Positions 1 through 8,054 of a stretch of DNA of 33,394 bases are shown piece after piece. Source of the DNA: JBHOQS01 sp042408875 (GTDB lineage Bacteria > Chloroflexota > UBA11872 > JBHOQS01); contig JBHOQS010000008.1 in the NCBI GenBank assembly GCA_042408875.1, positions 1-33,394 on the forward strand, in the 5' to 3' direction. A program made the translations under genes and the position numbers. Position 1 is the first letter of the stretch, and every line of letters starts with the position of its first letter. The notes below the pieces were generated by a model. It had not been told where the DNA came from. It saw nothing but the letters and a program-made list of their open reading frames with translations, and made no database searches.

Positions 1-148
1 GCGCCCCCCAAGATGAGCCCTCCCGCTCGCCGAGCCACCCAGCTCGGCGAGGTAAGGCCGCACCGAGACAAGGTGCTCGCTAGGCGGCCCGTGTACGGGT
101 GGTAACACCCTCAGCGAAGCCGCCCTAATGGCCGAGCGGCCTCTGCTG
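1..148 (+). rRNA. rrl: 23S ribosomal RNA, 3' end (partial)
   Basis: The first ~148 bases match the closing helices of bacterial 23S rRNA. Recognisable landmarks are the CCCAAGATGAG block at 8-18, the GTAAGG step at 52-57, the GGTGGTAACACC stem-loop near 99-110 and the CTAATGGCCGAG block at 125-136, which corresponds to the (A)CTAATnnnTCGAGG tail just before the mature 3' end. The gene runs in from outside the window, so only the tail is present. The mature 3' end is placed by analogy, about 19 bases after CTAAT, and could be off by several bases. Confidence 0.85.
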
Positions 149-152
149 CTCA

Positions 153-190
153 CCGTCATGCCGCTCTTCGAGATTTGAGAGCGGTGACGG
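153..190 (+). other. hairpin just downstream of 23S rRNA
   Basis: CCGTCA (153-158) pairs with TGACGG (185-190), and CCGCTCT (161-167) pairs with AGAGCGG (178-184), leaving a two-base bulge and a 10-base loop. This gives 13 base pairs right after the 23S 3' end. It may be an RNA processing stem. There is no following T-run, so it does not look like an intrinsic terminator. A second short palindrome, GCACGAG/CTCGTGC, lies at 204-219. Nothing else was recognised in the rest of the 23S-5S spacer (149-370), and I see no tRNA in it. Confidence 0.5.
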
Positions 191-370
191 GCGCGCTGAC
201 AGTGCACGAGAACTCGTGCCTCCGCCTGTGCTCCCTGCACGGCAGGACCCTGAGACTTTCTGTGACACGGCGAGGAGCGTACCTCTCACCTGCTCCTCTC
301 GCGGACGTTACTTCTGATCCGCTGTGTCTTGTGCACAGACGCATAGAGGCTCTGGTGCAGACGCATCTTG

Positions 371-494
371 CCCTGCCGGTGGTTCGAGCGCGGTGGCCCC
401 ACCCGTTCCCATCCCGAACACGGTCGTGAAACGCCGCAGCGCCTACGATACTGGCGCCGCGAGGCGCTGGGACAATCGGTCACTGCCGGCAGGG
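371..494 (+). rRNA. rrf: 5S ribosomal RNA
   Basis: The conserved core CCCGTTCCCATCCCGAACA (402-420) followed by CGGTCGTGAAACGC is the hallmark of loops B and C and helix III of 5S rRNA. The terminal helix is visible: CCCTGCCGG (371-379) is the exact reverse complement of CCGGCAGGG (486-494). The resulting length of 124 nt is slightly above the usual 115-120. It lies on the same strand as the 23S tail, about 220 bp downstream, and is probably co-transcribed with it. Confidence 0.93.
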
Positions 495-500
495 CTTTTT
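483..500 (+). terminator. probable rRNA operon terminator at the 5S 3' end
   Basis: The 3' strand of the 5S terminal helix is followed directly by CTTTTT (495-500). CTGCCGGCAG (483-492) is also self-complementary. A GC-rich helix followed by a short T-run is consistent with intrinsic termination of the rRNA transcript. The helix needed is the 5S acceptor helix itself, so this is a plausible rather than a classical terminator. Confidence 0.4.
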
Positions 501-530
501 CCTGTGGCGTGCTCGCCCCCCTCAGATGTC

Positions 531-559
531 TTGCCCGCCCCTTGAGCGTTGGCTATAAT
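531..559 (+). promoter_or_regulatory. sigma-70-type promoter upstream of the S1-like gene
   Basis: TTGCCC at 531-536 and a perfect TATAAT at 554-559 are separated by exactly 17 bp. The match falls in a sudden AT-rich stretch in an otherwise GC-rich region, about 55 bp before the ATG at 614. A second AT-rich run (581-605) follows, which would form the untranslated leader. Confidence 0.6.
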
Positions 560-613
560 TACAACACACGCCCGCCCCAGTGGTTTTATTATAGTTAAGG
601 TATAACATCAAGC

Positions 614-1933
614 ATGGTACAGGACGATGGTCCACGGGACCACGATCGTGAGTCTCTGCCGCCGCTGAGCGGCAATGCGCACGTGCCGGCTCGCCCTGCC
701 GGTTCCTCGGGGGACGCTGCTCAAGAGCCCGAGGAGGAACTCGAGAGCATGCGGGAACTGCTGGCAGAGCCGGACGCTACGATGCGTACTCTCCACCGCG
801 GCGACTTCGTCGAAGGCACCGTCGTTCAGGTCACCCCCACTGAGGTCCTCGTCGATATTGGAATGAAGTCAGAGGGCATCATTCCCTTGCGGGAGTTGCA
901 GACTCCCGAAGGCATCGAGGAGCTCCACGTCGGTGACCGGATCATCGCCTATGTCCTTCAGCCAGAGGATCAGGAGGGGCATGCCATCCTGTCCCTGCGC
1001 CGCGCTGGACAGGAGCGTGCCTGGCGCCGGCTGGAGGAGATCGCACGGCGCGGTGAGGTGATCGAGGCGAAGGTGATCGACTACAACAAGGGCGGCGTCG
1101 TGGTTGATGTGGGGCTGCGTGGCTTCGTGCCCCTCTCCCAGATCGTCAGCCTCCGGCGCACCTCGGAGACGGAGACGACTGAGGAGCTGGCAGCACGGCT
1201 CAAGGAACTCGTCGGCCGGACGCTGTCGCTCAAGGTGGTGGAGATCGACCGCAAGCGCAACCGTCTCATCCTCTCTGAACGCAACGCCGTGCGGGACCTG
1301 CGCGCCCGCCAGCGTGAGGAGCTGTTCGAGGAGCTGGAGCCGGGCCAGATCCGCCGCGGCCGGGTGAGTAATCTGGCCAGCTTTGGCGCCTTCGTTGACC
1401 TTGGCGGGGTCGATGGCCTCATCCATGTCTCAGAGCTGGCCTGGAGCCGCGTGAGCCATCCCAGCGAGGTGGTGCGGGTCGGCGATGAAGTCGATGTCTA
1501 CATCATGTCGGTCGATCGCGACTCGAAGAAGATCGCGCTGAGCCTGAAACGCGCTCGTCCCGATCCCTGGGCGACGGTCGACCAGCGCTACGAGGTTGGC
1601 CAAGAGCTCGTCGGGACGATCACGCAGATCAAGCCCTTCGGGGTCTTCGTCAAACTTGAGGATGGAATCGAAGGCCTGGTGCATACGACCGAACTCGAAG
1701 GCGTGTCGAAGAATGCCCTGCGCGAAGGCCAGCGTCTACGGGTGCGCGTGCTGTCGATCGATCCGGAGCGGCGCCGGCTCAGCCTCGCCTTAGCCGACGA
1801 ACCGTTCGTCGAGGAGGCCGTCGCCGAGTCCGTCGCTGAGCAGACAGGTGTCGAGCCGGCGCCGGCGCCGCCACCCCCCATTGCCGATGAATCGGCTCTG
1901 TCAGAGGGCGCCGAGGAGTCGCTAGCGAGCTGA
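614..1933 (+). CDS. rpsA: S1-domain RNA-binding protein, 30S ribosomal protein S1-like
   Basis: The 439-residue product carries four S1 OB-fold repeats, at about residues 62-132, 146-224, 243-314 and 328-394. They begin with GDFVEGTV, GEVIEAKV, GQIRRGRV and GQELVGTI, and the third and fourth show the typical FGAFVDL/FGVFVKL strand with HVSEL or HTTEL. S1 proteins hold mRNA on the small ribosomal subunit. Four repeats match the shorter S1 of many Gram-positive-type lineages, against six in E. coli. The N-terminus (residues 1-57) is acidic and low in complexity, and the C-terminal ~40 residues are Ala/Pro/Glu-rich. ATG 614 lies close behind the promoter but has a poor ribosome-binding site. ATG 749 (residue 46) follows GAGGAGG and is an alternative start. 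A non-ribosomal S1-repeat protein is the main alternative identity. Confidence 0.85.
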   Translation: MVQDDGPRDHDRESLPPLSGNAHVPARPAGSSGDAAQEPEEELESMRELLAEPDATMRTLHRGDFVEGTVVQVTPTEVLVDIGMKSEGIIPLRELQTPEGIEELHVGDRIIAYVLQPEDQEGHAILSLRRAGQERAWRRLEEIARRGEVIEAKVIDYNKGGVVVDVGLRGFVPLSQIVSLRRTSETETTEELAARLKELVGRTLSLKVVEIDRKRNRLILSERNAVRDLRARQREELFEELEPGQIRRGRVSNLASFGAFVDLGGVDGLIHVSELAWSRVSHPSEVVRVGDEVDVYIMSVDRDSKKIALSLKRARPDPWATVDQRYEVGQELVGTITQIKPFGVFVKLEDGIEGLVHTTELEGVSKNALREGQRLRVRVLSIDPERRRLSLALADEPFVEEAVAESVAEQTGVEPAPAPPPPIADESALSEGAEESLAS

Positions 1934-2042
1934 AGACACCGCGCAGCTGGCCCGCCTTCTGCAGGAATACCTGTAGCGGCGCGCATGCCGGGCAGGGTAC
2001 AATAGTGCTGGTGGCAGCGGGACTTCCGGCCCCGATCCGCTG

Positions 2043-2071
2043 TTGACTGTGGTTGAAGCTGCTATGATAAT
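2043..2071 (+). promoter_or_regulatory. promoter upstream of clpC
   Basis: TTGACT (2043-2048) and GATAAT (2066-2071) are separated by 17 bp and lie about 95 bp before the clpC start. No CIRCE-like inverted repeat or recognisable CtsR operator (tandem heptads) was seen around it, so heat-shock control by those regulators has no visible support here. A TACAAT at 1998-2003 lacks a matching -35. Confidence 0.5.
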
Positions 2072-2166
2072 TGTGACGTGAGCCAGCGGCTACGGCCTTG
2101 CTGGCACGTCGCTGGTCCCAGCCACCAGGCCTGGCGCTAGTTCCGTTACGGGTAGGAGACACACAC

Positions 2167-4626
2167 GTGAGTGGCGATAGGTTCGATAAATTCACCGATC
2201 GAGCGCGCAAGGTGCTGATTCTGGCCCAGGAAGAAGCCCAGCGCTTCAACCACAACTACATTGGCACGGAGCACCTGCTGCTCGGGCTGGTGCGCGAGGG
2301 CGAGGGCGTCGCGGCGAAGGTGCTGAGCAACCTGGGCGTCGAGCTGAACAAGGTGCGCAGCGCCGTCGAGTTCATCATTGGCCGCGGTGACCGCATGGTC
2401 ATCGGTGACATCAGCCTGACCCCGCGCGCCAAGAAGGTGATTGAGCTGGCTGTTGAGGAGGCCAGGCGGCTGGGCCACAACTACATTGGCACGGAGCATC
2501 TGCTGCTCGGGCTGGTGCGCGAGGGCGAGGGCATTGCCGCTGGCGTGCTGGAGAGCCTGGGTGTGAATCTTGAGAAGGTGCGCACGCAGGTGATCCAGCT
2601 CGTGAGCCAGCCCGGCGCCGGGGCACACCCAGAGGGACGCCACGCGACGAAGACGCCGACGATCGACCAGCTCGGCATGGACCTCACTGCGGCAGCGCGC
2701 GCGGGCAAATTGGACCCGGTGATCGGCCGTGAGGCAGAGATCGAGCGGGTGATTCAGATCCTGTCGCGGCGCACCAAGAATAACCCCGCCCTCATCGGCG
2801 AGCCGGGTGTGGGCAAGACGGCCATCGTCGAGGGCCTGGCCCAGCGCATCGTCAACGGTGAGGTGCCGGAGACGCTGATCGGTAAGCGACTGCTTACACT
2901 GGATATCGGCTCGCTGGTCGCCGGCACGAAGTACCGCGGCGAGTTCGAGGAACGCCTCAAGAAGATCATCGAGGAGATCCGCAATTCCGGCGACTGCATG
3001 CTGTTCATCGACGAGCTCCATACCCTCGTCGGCGCAGGCGCAGCCGAGGGCGCGGTCGATGCGGCCAATATCCTGAAGCCGGCGCTCGCGCGCGGTGAGC
3101 TCCAGTGCATCGGCGCGACGACGTTGGATGAATACCGCAAGTATATCGAGCGAGACGCCGCGCTGGAGCGGCGCTTCCAGCCGGTGTATGTGCGCGAGGC
3201 AACCGTCGAGGAGACCATCGCGATCCTCCAGGGTATTAAGGACCGTTACGAGGCGCACCATCGTGTCAATATCTCCGATGAGGCGATCAAGGCCGCGGCG
3301 GAGCTGGCGGCTCGTTATGTCACCGATCGCTTCCTGCCCGATAAGGCGATCGACCTCATCGATGAGGCCGCTTCACGGGTGCGCATTCAGCGGGCGACGG
3401 CCCCCTACGCGCTGAAGGAGGCGAAGAAGGAGCTCGAGGAGGTCCTGCGGCGCAAGGAGGAGGCGATCCAGGCGCAGAACTATGAGCTGGCAGTGCAGCT
3501 CCGCGATGAGGCCACGCGCCTGTCTGAGAAAATCGAGCGGCTGGAGTCCGGCTGGCATACGCAGCAGGATATCAACCGGCCGACGGTCACCGAGGAGGAC
3601 GTGGCCCACGTCGTGTCGATGTGGACCGGCATCCCGGTGAAGCGCATCGCGCAGGAGGAGTCCGAGCGGCTGCTCCAGATGGAGGAGGCGCTGAAGAACC
3701 GCGTGGTCGGCCAGGACGAGGCGGTGGCCGCAGTGGCTCGCGCGGTGCGGCGTGCCCGGTCGGGCCTGAAGGACCCGAAGCGGCCGATCGGCTCGTTCAT
3801 CTTCCTCGGGCCGACCGGCGTGGGGAAAACCCACCTGGCGCGCTGCCTGGCCGAGTTCATGTTCGGCTCCGAGGACGCGCTCATCCGCATCGATATGTCG
3901 GAGTTCATGGAGCGGCACACGGTGGCCCGCCTGGTGGGCGCGCCCCCGGGCTATATCGGTTACGAGGAAGGCGGGCAGCTTACCGAGCTGGTGCGCCGGC
4001 GCTCGTACTGCGTCATCCTGTTTGATGAGATCGAGAAGGCACATCCGGAGGTGTTCAACATTCTCCTCCAGATCATGGAGGATGGCCGCCTGACCGATGC
4101 GAAGGGCCGCACGGTGGACTTCCGCAATACGATCATCATCATGACCTCGAATGTGGGCGTCCACCTGATCAAGCGCGACGCGGCGCTGGGCTTCCATCCG
4201 GCCTCGGCCAGCCCGAAGAGCGAGGAGCACGCATTCCAGATGATGAAGGACCGCGTGCTCGCCGAGCTGAAGAACACCTTCCGGCCCGAGTTCCTGAACC
4301 GGATCGACAACATCATCGTGTTCCGGCCGCTCTCGATGGAGCATATCAAGCAGATCGTGGACATCGAGATGCGGCGGCTGCGGGCGCAGCTCACCGAGCA
4401 GCAGATCACGCTTGAGCTGACCGATGCAGCGAAGGAGCTGCTGATCGAGAAGGGCTGGAACCCTGATATGGGCGCGCGGCCGCTCCGCCGAGCGATCCAG
4501 AGCATGATCGAGGATAACTTGGCGGAGGAGCTGCTGGCCGGCCGCGTGAAGCCGGGCGATACGGTCATCATCGATCGCGAGGGGCAGGAACTCCGCTTCC
4601 GCACTGCGGCGCTGGTCCAGAGCTAA
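2167..4626 (+). CDS. clpC: ATP-dependent Clp protease ATP-binding subunit ClpC
   Basis: The 819-residue AAA+ unfoldase would feed substrates to the ClpP protease in the cytoplasm. Domains in order: two Clp-N repeats (about 1-150, each containing NYIGTEHLLLGLVREGEG), a first AAA+ module with Walker A GEPGVGKT and Walker B MLFIDE, a UVR-like coiled-coil linker (EEAIQAQNYELAVQLRDEA), and a second AAA+ module with Walker A GPTGVGKT and Walker B VILFDE. An LGF tripeptide in the second module sits where the ClpP-docking loop is expected. Length and the linker fit ClpC rather than ClpB, which has a much longer middle domain. GTG 2167 is chosen because the family N-terminus (DRFDKFTDRARKVL) begins there, behind GGTAGGAG. 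The open frame extends upstream to 2098. The mcsA, mcsB and ctsR genes found upstream of clpC in Bacillus are absent here. Confidence 0.96.
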   Translation: MSGDRFDKFTDRARKVLILAQEEAQRFNHNYIGTEHLLLGLVREGEGVAAKVLSNLGVELNKVRSAVEFIIGRGDRMVIGDISLTPRAKKVIELAVEEARRLGHNYIGTEHLLLGLVREGEGIAAGVLESLGVNLEKVRTQVIQLVSQPGAGAHPEGRHATKTPTIDQLGMDLTAAARAGKLDPVIGREAEIERVIQILSRRTKNNPALIGEPGVGKTAIVEGLAQRIVNGEVPETLIGKRLLTLDIGSLVAGTKYRGEFEERLKKIIEEIRNSGDCMLFIDELHTLVGAGAAEGAVDAANILKPALARGELQCIGATTLDEYRKYIERDAALERRFQPVYVREATVEETIAILQGIKDRYEAHHRVNISDEAIKAAAELAARYVTDRFLPDKAIDLIDEAASRVRIQRATAPYALKEAKKELEEVLRRKEEAIQAQNYELAVQLRDEATRLSEKIERLESGWHTQQDINRPTVTEEDVAHVVSMWTGIPVKRIAQEESERLLQMEEALKNRVVGQDEAVAAVARAVRRARSGLKDPKRPIGSFIFLGPTGVGKTHLARCLAEFMFGSEDALIRIDMSEFMERHTVARLVGAPPGYIGYEEGGQLTELVRRRSYCVILFDEIEKAHPEVFNILLQIMEDGRLTDAKGRTVDFRNTIIIMTSNVGVHLIKRDAALGFHPASASPKSEEHAFQMMKDRVLAELKNTFRPEFLNRIDNIIVFRPLSMEHIKQIVDIEMRRLRAQLTEQQITLELTDAAKELLIEKGWNPDMGARPLRRAIQSMIEDNLAEELLAGRVKPGDTVIIDREGQELRFRTAALVQS

Positions 4627-4679
4627 CCTGAGCGCCCCCGTCCGGCCCGGTCCTAAGCAGCATACCCTGGAAACTCTGA

Positions 4680-4719
4680 GAACGGCGGGCGAGCTGCCAT
4701 CCAGCCTCGCCCGCCGTTC
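4680..4719. terminator. perfect 14-bp inverted repeat between clpC and radA
   Basis: GAACGGCGGGCGAG (4680-4693) is the exact reverse complement of CTCGCCCGCCGTTC (4706-4719), with a 12-base loop. It begins 54 bp after the clpC stop. No T-run follows on either strand. It is a very stable terminator-like hairpin, possibly a factor-assisted or T-less terminator or an mRNA 3'-end stabiliser. Confidence 0.55.
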
Positions 4720-4775
4720 GCTATGTACGCTCCAGCGCACGCGTGCCGGTTGTGCACGCCGGAAAGGGCACGCCG

Positions 4776-6167
4776 TTGGCACGTAGCCGCACGAAATTCG
4801 TCTGCCAGCACTGCGGGGGCGAGCAGCCGAAGTGGCTGGGACGCTGCCCGGAGTGTGGTGAGTGGAATACGCTGATTGAGACGGTCGAGCCGGTGACGCC
4901 GCCGAATGGTGGGGTGCGAGACGCCGTGGCTCGGACGGTGAGCCCGCCTCGCCCCCTCCACAGCATCGCGGCTGAGGAGCTTGGGCGGATCCAGGTCCCG
5001 CTCGAGGAGTTCAACCGCGTCCTCGGCGGCGGGCTGGTGCCGGGCTCGGTCGTGCTGATCGGCGGTGACCCCGGTATTGGCAAGAGCACGCTGCTGCTTC
5101 AGGTTAGCGCACTCCTCGCCGCGCAGCACAGCCCGGTGCTCTATGTCTCTGGCGAGGAGTCGGCGCGCCAGATCAAGCTGCGTGCTCAACGGCTCACGGT
5201 GCGCGCGCTCTCCGAGCAGGTTTATGTGCTCGCCGAGACGAACGTGGCCGCCGTTGTCGAGCACATCGCCCAGCTCGGGCCGCGGCTGGTGGTCGTCGAC
5301 TCGATCCAGACTATGTATGCCGAGGAGCTCTCCTCGGCACCCGGCTCCGTATCCCAGCTTCGCGAGTGTACGCTGCGCCTCTTGCAACTGGCTAAGTCCA
5401 GCGGTGTCATCGTGCTGCTGGTCGGCCATGTCACTAAGGATGGCACGCTCGCCGGCCCGCGTGTGCTGGAACACATGGTCGATGCGGTGCTCTACCTCGA
5501 GGGTGAGCGCTTCCATACCTATCGCCTGTTGCGGGCGGTGAAGAACCGCTTCGGCTCGACCAACGAGGTGGGCGTGTTCGAAATGCAGGCCGAAGGCATG
5601 GTCGAGGTGCCGAACCCATCGCACCTGTTCCTCAGCGAGCGGGTCGCCGCGATCCCCGGCTCGACGGTGATCGTCTCCGTAGAGGGGTCGCGGGCGCTTT
5701 TGCTCGAGGTGCAGGCGTTGGTGACGACGACCCACTTCGGCCTGCCGCGGCGGGCGGCGAATGGCCTGGAGCTGAACCGTCTGCATATGCTGGTGGCAGT
5801 GCTCGCCAAACGCCTGGGCTTGTCCCTGGGGAATCAGGATATTTATGTAAATGCTGTGGGCGGGCTGAAGATCAGCGAGCCAGCGGCGGACCTCGGCGTC
5901 GCAGTGGCGATCGCCTCCGGGTACCACAATGCGCCAGTGGATCCGGAGGCGGTGCTGATCGGCGAGGTTGGCCTGGCCGGTGAGCTACGGTCGGTGCCGT
6001 ACCTGGAGAAGCGGCTCGCTGAGGCAGCCCGGCTCGGCTTTCGGCGCTGTCTTGTGCCGGCGGCGCGCACGAAGGGCTCCCCTGAGCAGCGCGATCCGGC
6101 GACGGGCATGGCCATCATCGGCGTTGGCTCAGTCGGTGAGGCACTTGAGGTTGCGCTCAGGACGTGA
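4776..6167 (+). CDS. radA: DNA repair protein RadA (Sms)
   Basis: RadA is a RecA-family ATPase that helps process recombination intermediates through branch migration. The product shows the N-terminal four-cysteine zinc finger (CQHC...CPEC), Walker A GGDPGIGKST, the RadA-specific KNRFG motif followed by STNEVGVFEM, and a C-terminal Lon-like domain with NAVGG and SEPAADLGVAVAIAS. Length is about 463 residues, normal for the family. TTG 4776 is preferred because GAAAGGG (4762-4768) sits 7 bp upstream and translation then starts right before the conserved RTKFVC. An in-frame GTG at 4743 would add 11 residues. The neighbouring order clpC-radA-PIN/TRAM-ispD-ispF supports the call. Confidence 0.95.
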   Translation: MARSRTKFVCQHCGGEQPKWLGRCPECGEWNTLIETVEPVTPPNGGVRDAVARTVSPPRPLHSIAAEELGRIQVPLEEFNRVLGGGLVPGSVVLIGGDPGIGKSTLLLQVSALLAAQHSPVLYVSGEESARQIKLRAQRLTVRALSEQVYVLAETNVAAVVEHIAQLGPRLVVVDSIQTMYAEELSSAPGSVSQLRECTLRLLQLAKSSGVIVLLVGHVTKDGTLAGPRVLEHMVDAVLYLEGERFHTYRLLRAVKNRFGSTNEVGVFEMQAEGMVEVPNPSHLFLSERVAAIPGSTVIVSVEGSRALLLEVQALVTTTHFGLPRRAANGLELNRLHMLVAVLAKRLGLSLGNQDIYVNAVGGLKISEPAADLGVAVAIASGYHNAPVDPEAVLIGEVGLAGELRSVPYLEKRLAEAARLGFRRCLVPAARTKGSPEQRDPATGMAIIGVGSVGEALEVALRT

Positions 6168-6211
6168 GAGGCTCCATAACGAGAGGCTCCATAACGAGCA
6201 GGGGCCATAAC
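6166..6211 (+). repeat. three tandem ~15-bp repeats
   Basis: GAGAGGCTCCATAAC occurs twice back to back (6166-6180 and 6181-6195). A diverged third copy, GAGCAGGGGCCATAAC, follows at 6196-6211. The array starts on the last two bases of the radA stop codon and ends about 20 bp before the next start codon. Confidence 0.85.
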
Positions 6212-6231
6212 GAGCGAGGAGAGAGGCGAGC

Positions 6232-7314
6232 ATGTGGCTCAGCCTGCTGTGGCGAATCGTCGGGCTCGCCGGGTTCAGTGCCCTGGGCTGGTGGATCGGC
6301 ACGACGCTCATGTCCGATCCCACAGGGCGGCAGCTCCGCTGGGTGCTTATCCTGACACTGGCTGGCGGAGCGTTCGGGGCACTCCTGGCACCGTATCTGG
6401 TCACCGTGCCGTTTCGTCTCTTGCGTGGGGCGATCCGGCGTGTCGCGGCGCTTGACCTCGCTGCCGGCACGCTCGGCCTGTTGGTAGGCCTGATTTTATC
6501 GGCCCTCTCCTCGATGCCGCTGTCGATGCTGCCGGCGCCGTTCGGCCGACTGCTCCCCTTCGTGGCGACCGTGATCTTCAGCTCGCTGGGCGTCGCGCTG
6601 GCAGTTCAGCGCAAGCATGACCTGCTGAACCTGTGGCGGAGCACCCGCAGCGGCGGCTTTGGTCCAGCGGCGCGGCGACACCTGCTCGATACCAGTGCGA
6701 TCATCGACGGTCGCATCGGCGATATCGCACGCACTGGCTTTCTCTATGGTGAGCTGCTGGTGCCCCGCTTCGTCCTAGAAGAGCTCCAGCGCATTGCTGA
6801 CTCGCCCAACCCGCTCACCCGCACGCGCGGCCGGCGTGGCCTGGACGTCTTGAAGCGCCTCCAACAAGAGGCGCTTCTGCCGGTCACGGTGGTGGACTGG
6901 GACTTCGAAGACCTGCGCGACGTCGATGCGAAGCTGGTGCGCGCGGCGAAGGCGTACCACTGCGCCATCATCACGACTGATTTCAATCTAAATCGCGTGG
7001 CCGAATTGCAGGGTGTGGCAGTCCTGAACATCAACGATCTCGCGACAGCAGTACGCCCGGTCGTCCTCCCGGGAGAGGAGCTGGCGGTACGGATCATCCA
7101 GGAGGGCCGGCAGGCTGACCAGGGCGTGGGCTTTCTCGACGATGGGACGATGATCGTGGTCGAAAACGGCCGGAAGCATCTGAACAGCGAGATCCAGGTT
7201 GTCGTCGCCCGTGTCACCCAGACGGCGGCCGGGCGCATGATCTTCGCCCACCCCAAGTACGATGGCGATGGCAATCGCCGGACTGTGCCACGCAGTGAGG
7301 GACCGGCGGCATGA
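6232..7314 (+). CDS. membrane-anchored PIN/TRAM domain protein (YacL-like)
   Basis: The 360-residue protein has four predicted membrane helices (about 5-23, 37-59, 73-95 and 108-126), then a PIN nuclease domain (about 149-275) and a C-terminal TRAM RNA-binding domain (about 278-340). The acidic PIN residues are in place: D153 in LLDTSAIIDGR, E184 in VLEEL, D232, and D250 in IITTDFNLN. Together these predict a membrane-tethered ribonuclease; its substrate is unknown. Bacillus YacL has the same architecture and genomic position. The ATG is preceded by GAGGAGAGAGG. The stop overlaps the ispD start by 4 bp (ATGA), suggesting coupled translation. Confidence 0.9.
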   Translation: MWLSLLWRIVGLAGFSALGWWIGTTLMSDPTGRQLRWVLILTLAGGAFGALLAPYLVTVPFRLLRGAIRRVAALDLAAGTLGLLVGLILSALSSMPLSMLPAPFGRLLPFVATVIFSSLGVALAVQRKHDLLNLWRSTRSGGFGPAARRHLLDTSAIIDGRIGDIARTGFLYGELLVPRFVLEELQRIADSPNPLTRTRGRRGLDVLKRLQQEALLPVTVVDWDFEDLRDVDAKLVRAAKAYHCAIITTDFNLNRVAELQGVAVLNINDLATAVRPVVLPGEELAVRIIQEGRQADQGVGFLDDGTMIVVENGRKHLNSEIQVVVARVTQTAAGRMIFAHPKYDGDGNRRTVPRSEGPAA

Positions 7315-8054
7315 CCAGCCCCGCCTCGAACGGCCACGCCGTCGCCATCGTCGTTGCTGCCGGGAGCAGCCGACGCATGGAGGGCCAGGACAAGCTGTTC
7401 GCCCTCCTAGGGGATAAGCCGGTGTTGGCGCACACGCTTGCCGCGCTGCACGCGGCGCCCGTCGAGGCGATCGTGTTGGTGGTGTCGGACGCGGCACAGG
7501 AGCGGTGTCAGGATCTGCTGCGGATGTTCGGGTTCGCTCGCGTGCAGGCGGTGTGTCTCGGCGGGGCAACGCGCCAGGAGTCCGTGTATCGCGGCCTGGT
7601 CATGGCGGCTCAACTGACGCAAGCACCGGAATGGGCGCTCATCCACGATGGCGCGCGGCCACTGGTGACGCCCTCCATCGTAGCAGCGTGCCTGGCGGCG
7701 GCGCGCGCGCACGGGGCCGCCTTCGTCGGGGTGCCGGTGACGGATACGATCAAGCTCGTCGATCCCTCCTGCCTGGTGACGCGCACGCTACCTCGGGAGC
7801 GTCTGTGGGCTGCGCAGACACCGCAGGCAGCGCGGCTGCGCGACTTGCTCCACGTGCATGAGCGGGCGCGGGCTGCGGGCATCGAGGCGACCGACGATGC
7901 GGCCCTGCTCGAATGGGCTGGGATCCCGGTCAAGGCGGTGCTGGGCTCGTACGAAAACATGAAGATCACCCGCCCGGTCGATCTCGAGGTTGCTGCAGCG
8001 TTGCTGCGCCGCCGTCTCGAGTATGCTGGGCGTGTTGAGGAGGAGCGGGCGTGA
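7311..8054 (+). CDS. ispD: 2-C-methyl-D-erythritol 4-phosphate cytidylyltransferase
   Basis: IspD transfers CMP from CTP onto methylerythritol phosphate in the non-mevalonate isoprenoid pathway. The 247-residue sequence has the nucleotide-binding loop AAGSSRRM (17-23 region) followed by GQDKLF, then IHDGARPLV (111-119), VPVTDTIK (141-148), AAQTPQ (167-172), TDDA and ENMKITRP near the C-terminus, all family signatures. It overlaps the upstream PIN/TRAM gene by ATGA and the downstream ispF by GTGA, so the three genes very likely form one operon. Confidence 0.96.
   Translation: MTSPASNGHAVAIVVAAGSSRRMEGQDKLFALLGDKPVLAHTLAALHAAPVEAIVLVVSDAAQERCQDLLRMFGFARVQAVCLGGATRQESVYRGLVMAAQLTQAPEWALIHDGARPLVTPSIVAACLAAARAHGAAFVGVPVTDTIKLVDPSCLVTRTLPRERLWAAQTPQAARLRDLLHVHERARAAGIEATDDAALLEWAGIPVKAVLGSYENMKITRPVDLEVAAALLRRRLEYAGRVEEERA

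Noticed and set aside
149..370. tRNA gene in the rRNA spacer
   Set aside because: No cloverleaf with a GGTTCRAnYC-type T-loop and matching acceptor stem could be formed; the GGTTCGAGC at 380-388 belongs to the 5S rRNA.
2146..3261. Long antisense open frame (371 codons) opposite clpC
   Set aside because: Opposite a strongly conserved gene; GC-rich codon usage creates long shadow frames. The translation shows no recognisable domain.
3373..4782. Another long antisense open frame (469 codons) opposite the second half of clpC
   Set aside because: Same reason: His/Leu/Arg-rich shadow translation without motifs, covering a conserved AAA+ module.
4653..5927. Antisense open frame of 424 codons opposite radA
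   Set aside because: RadA is unmistakable on the + strand; the reverse product has the composition of a shadow frame.
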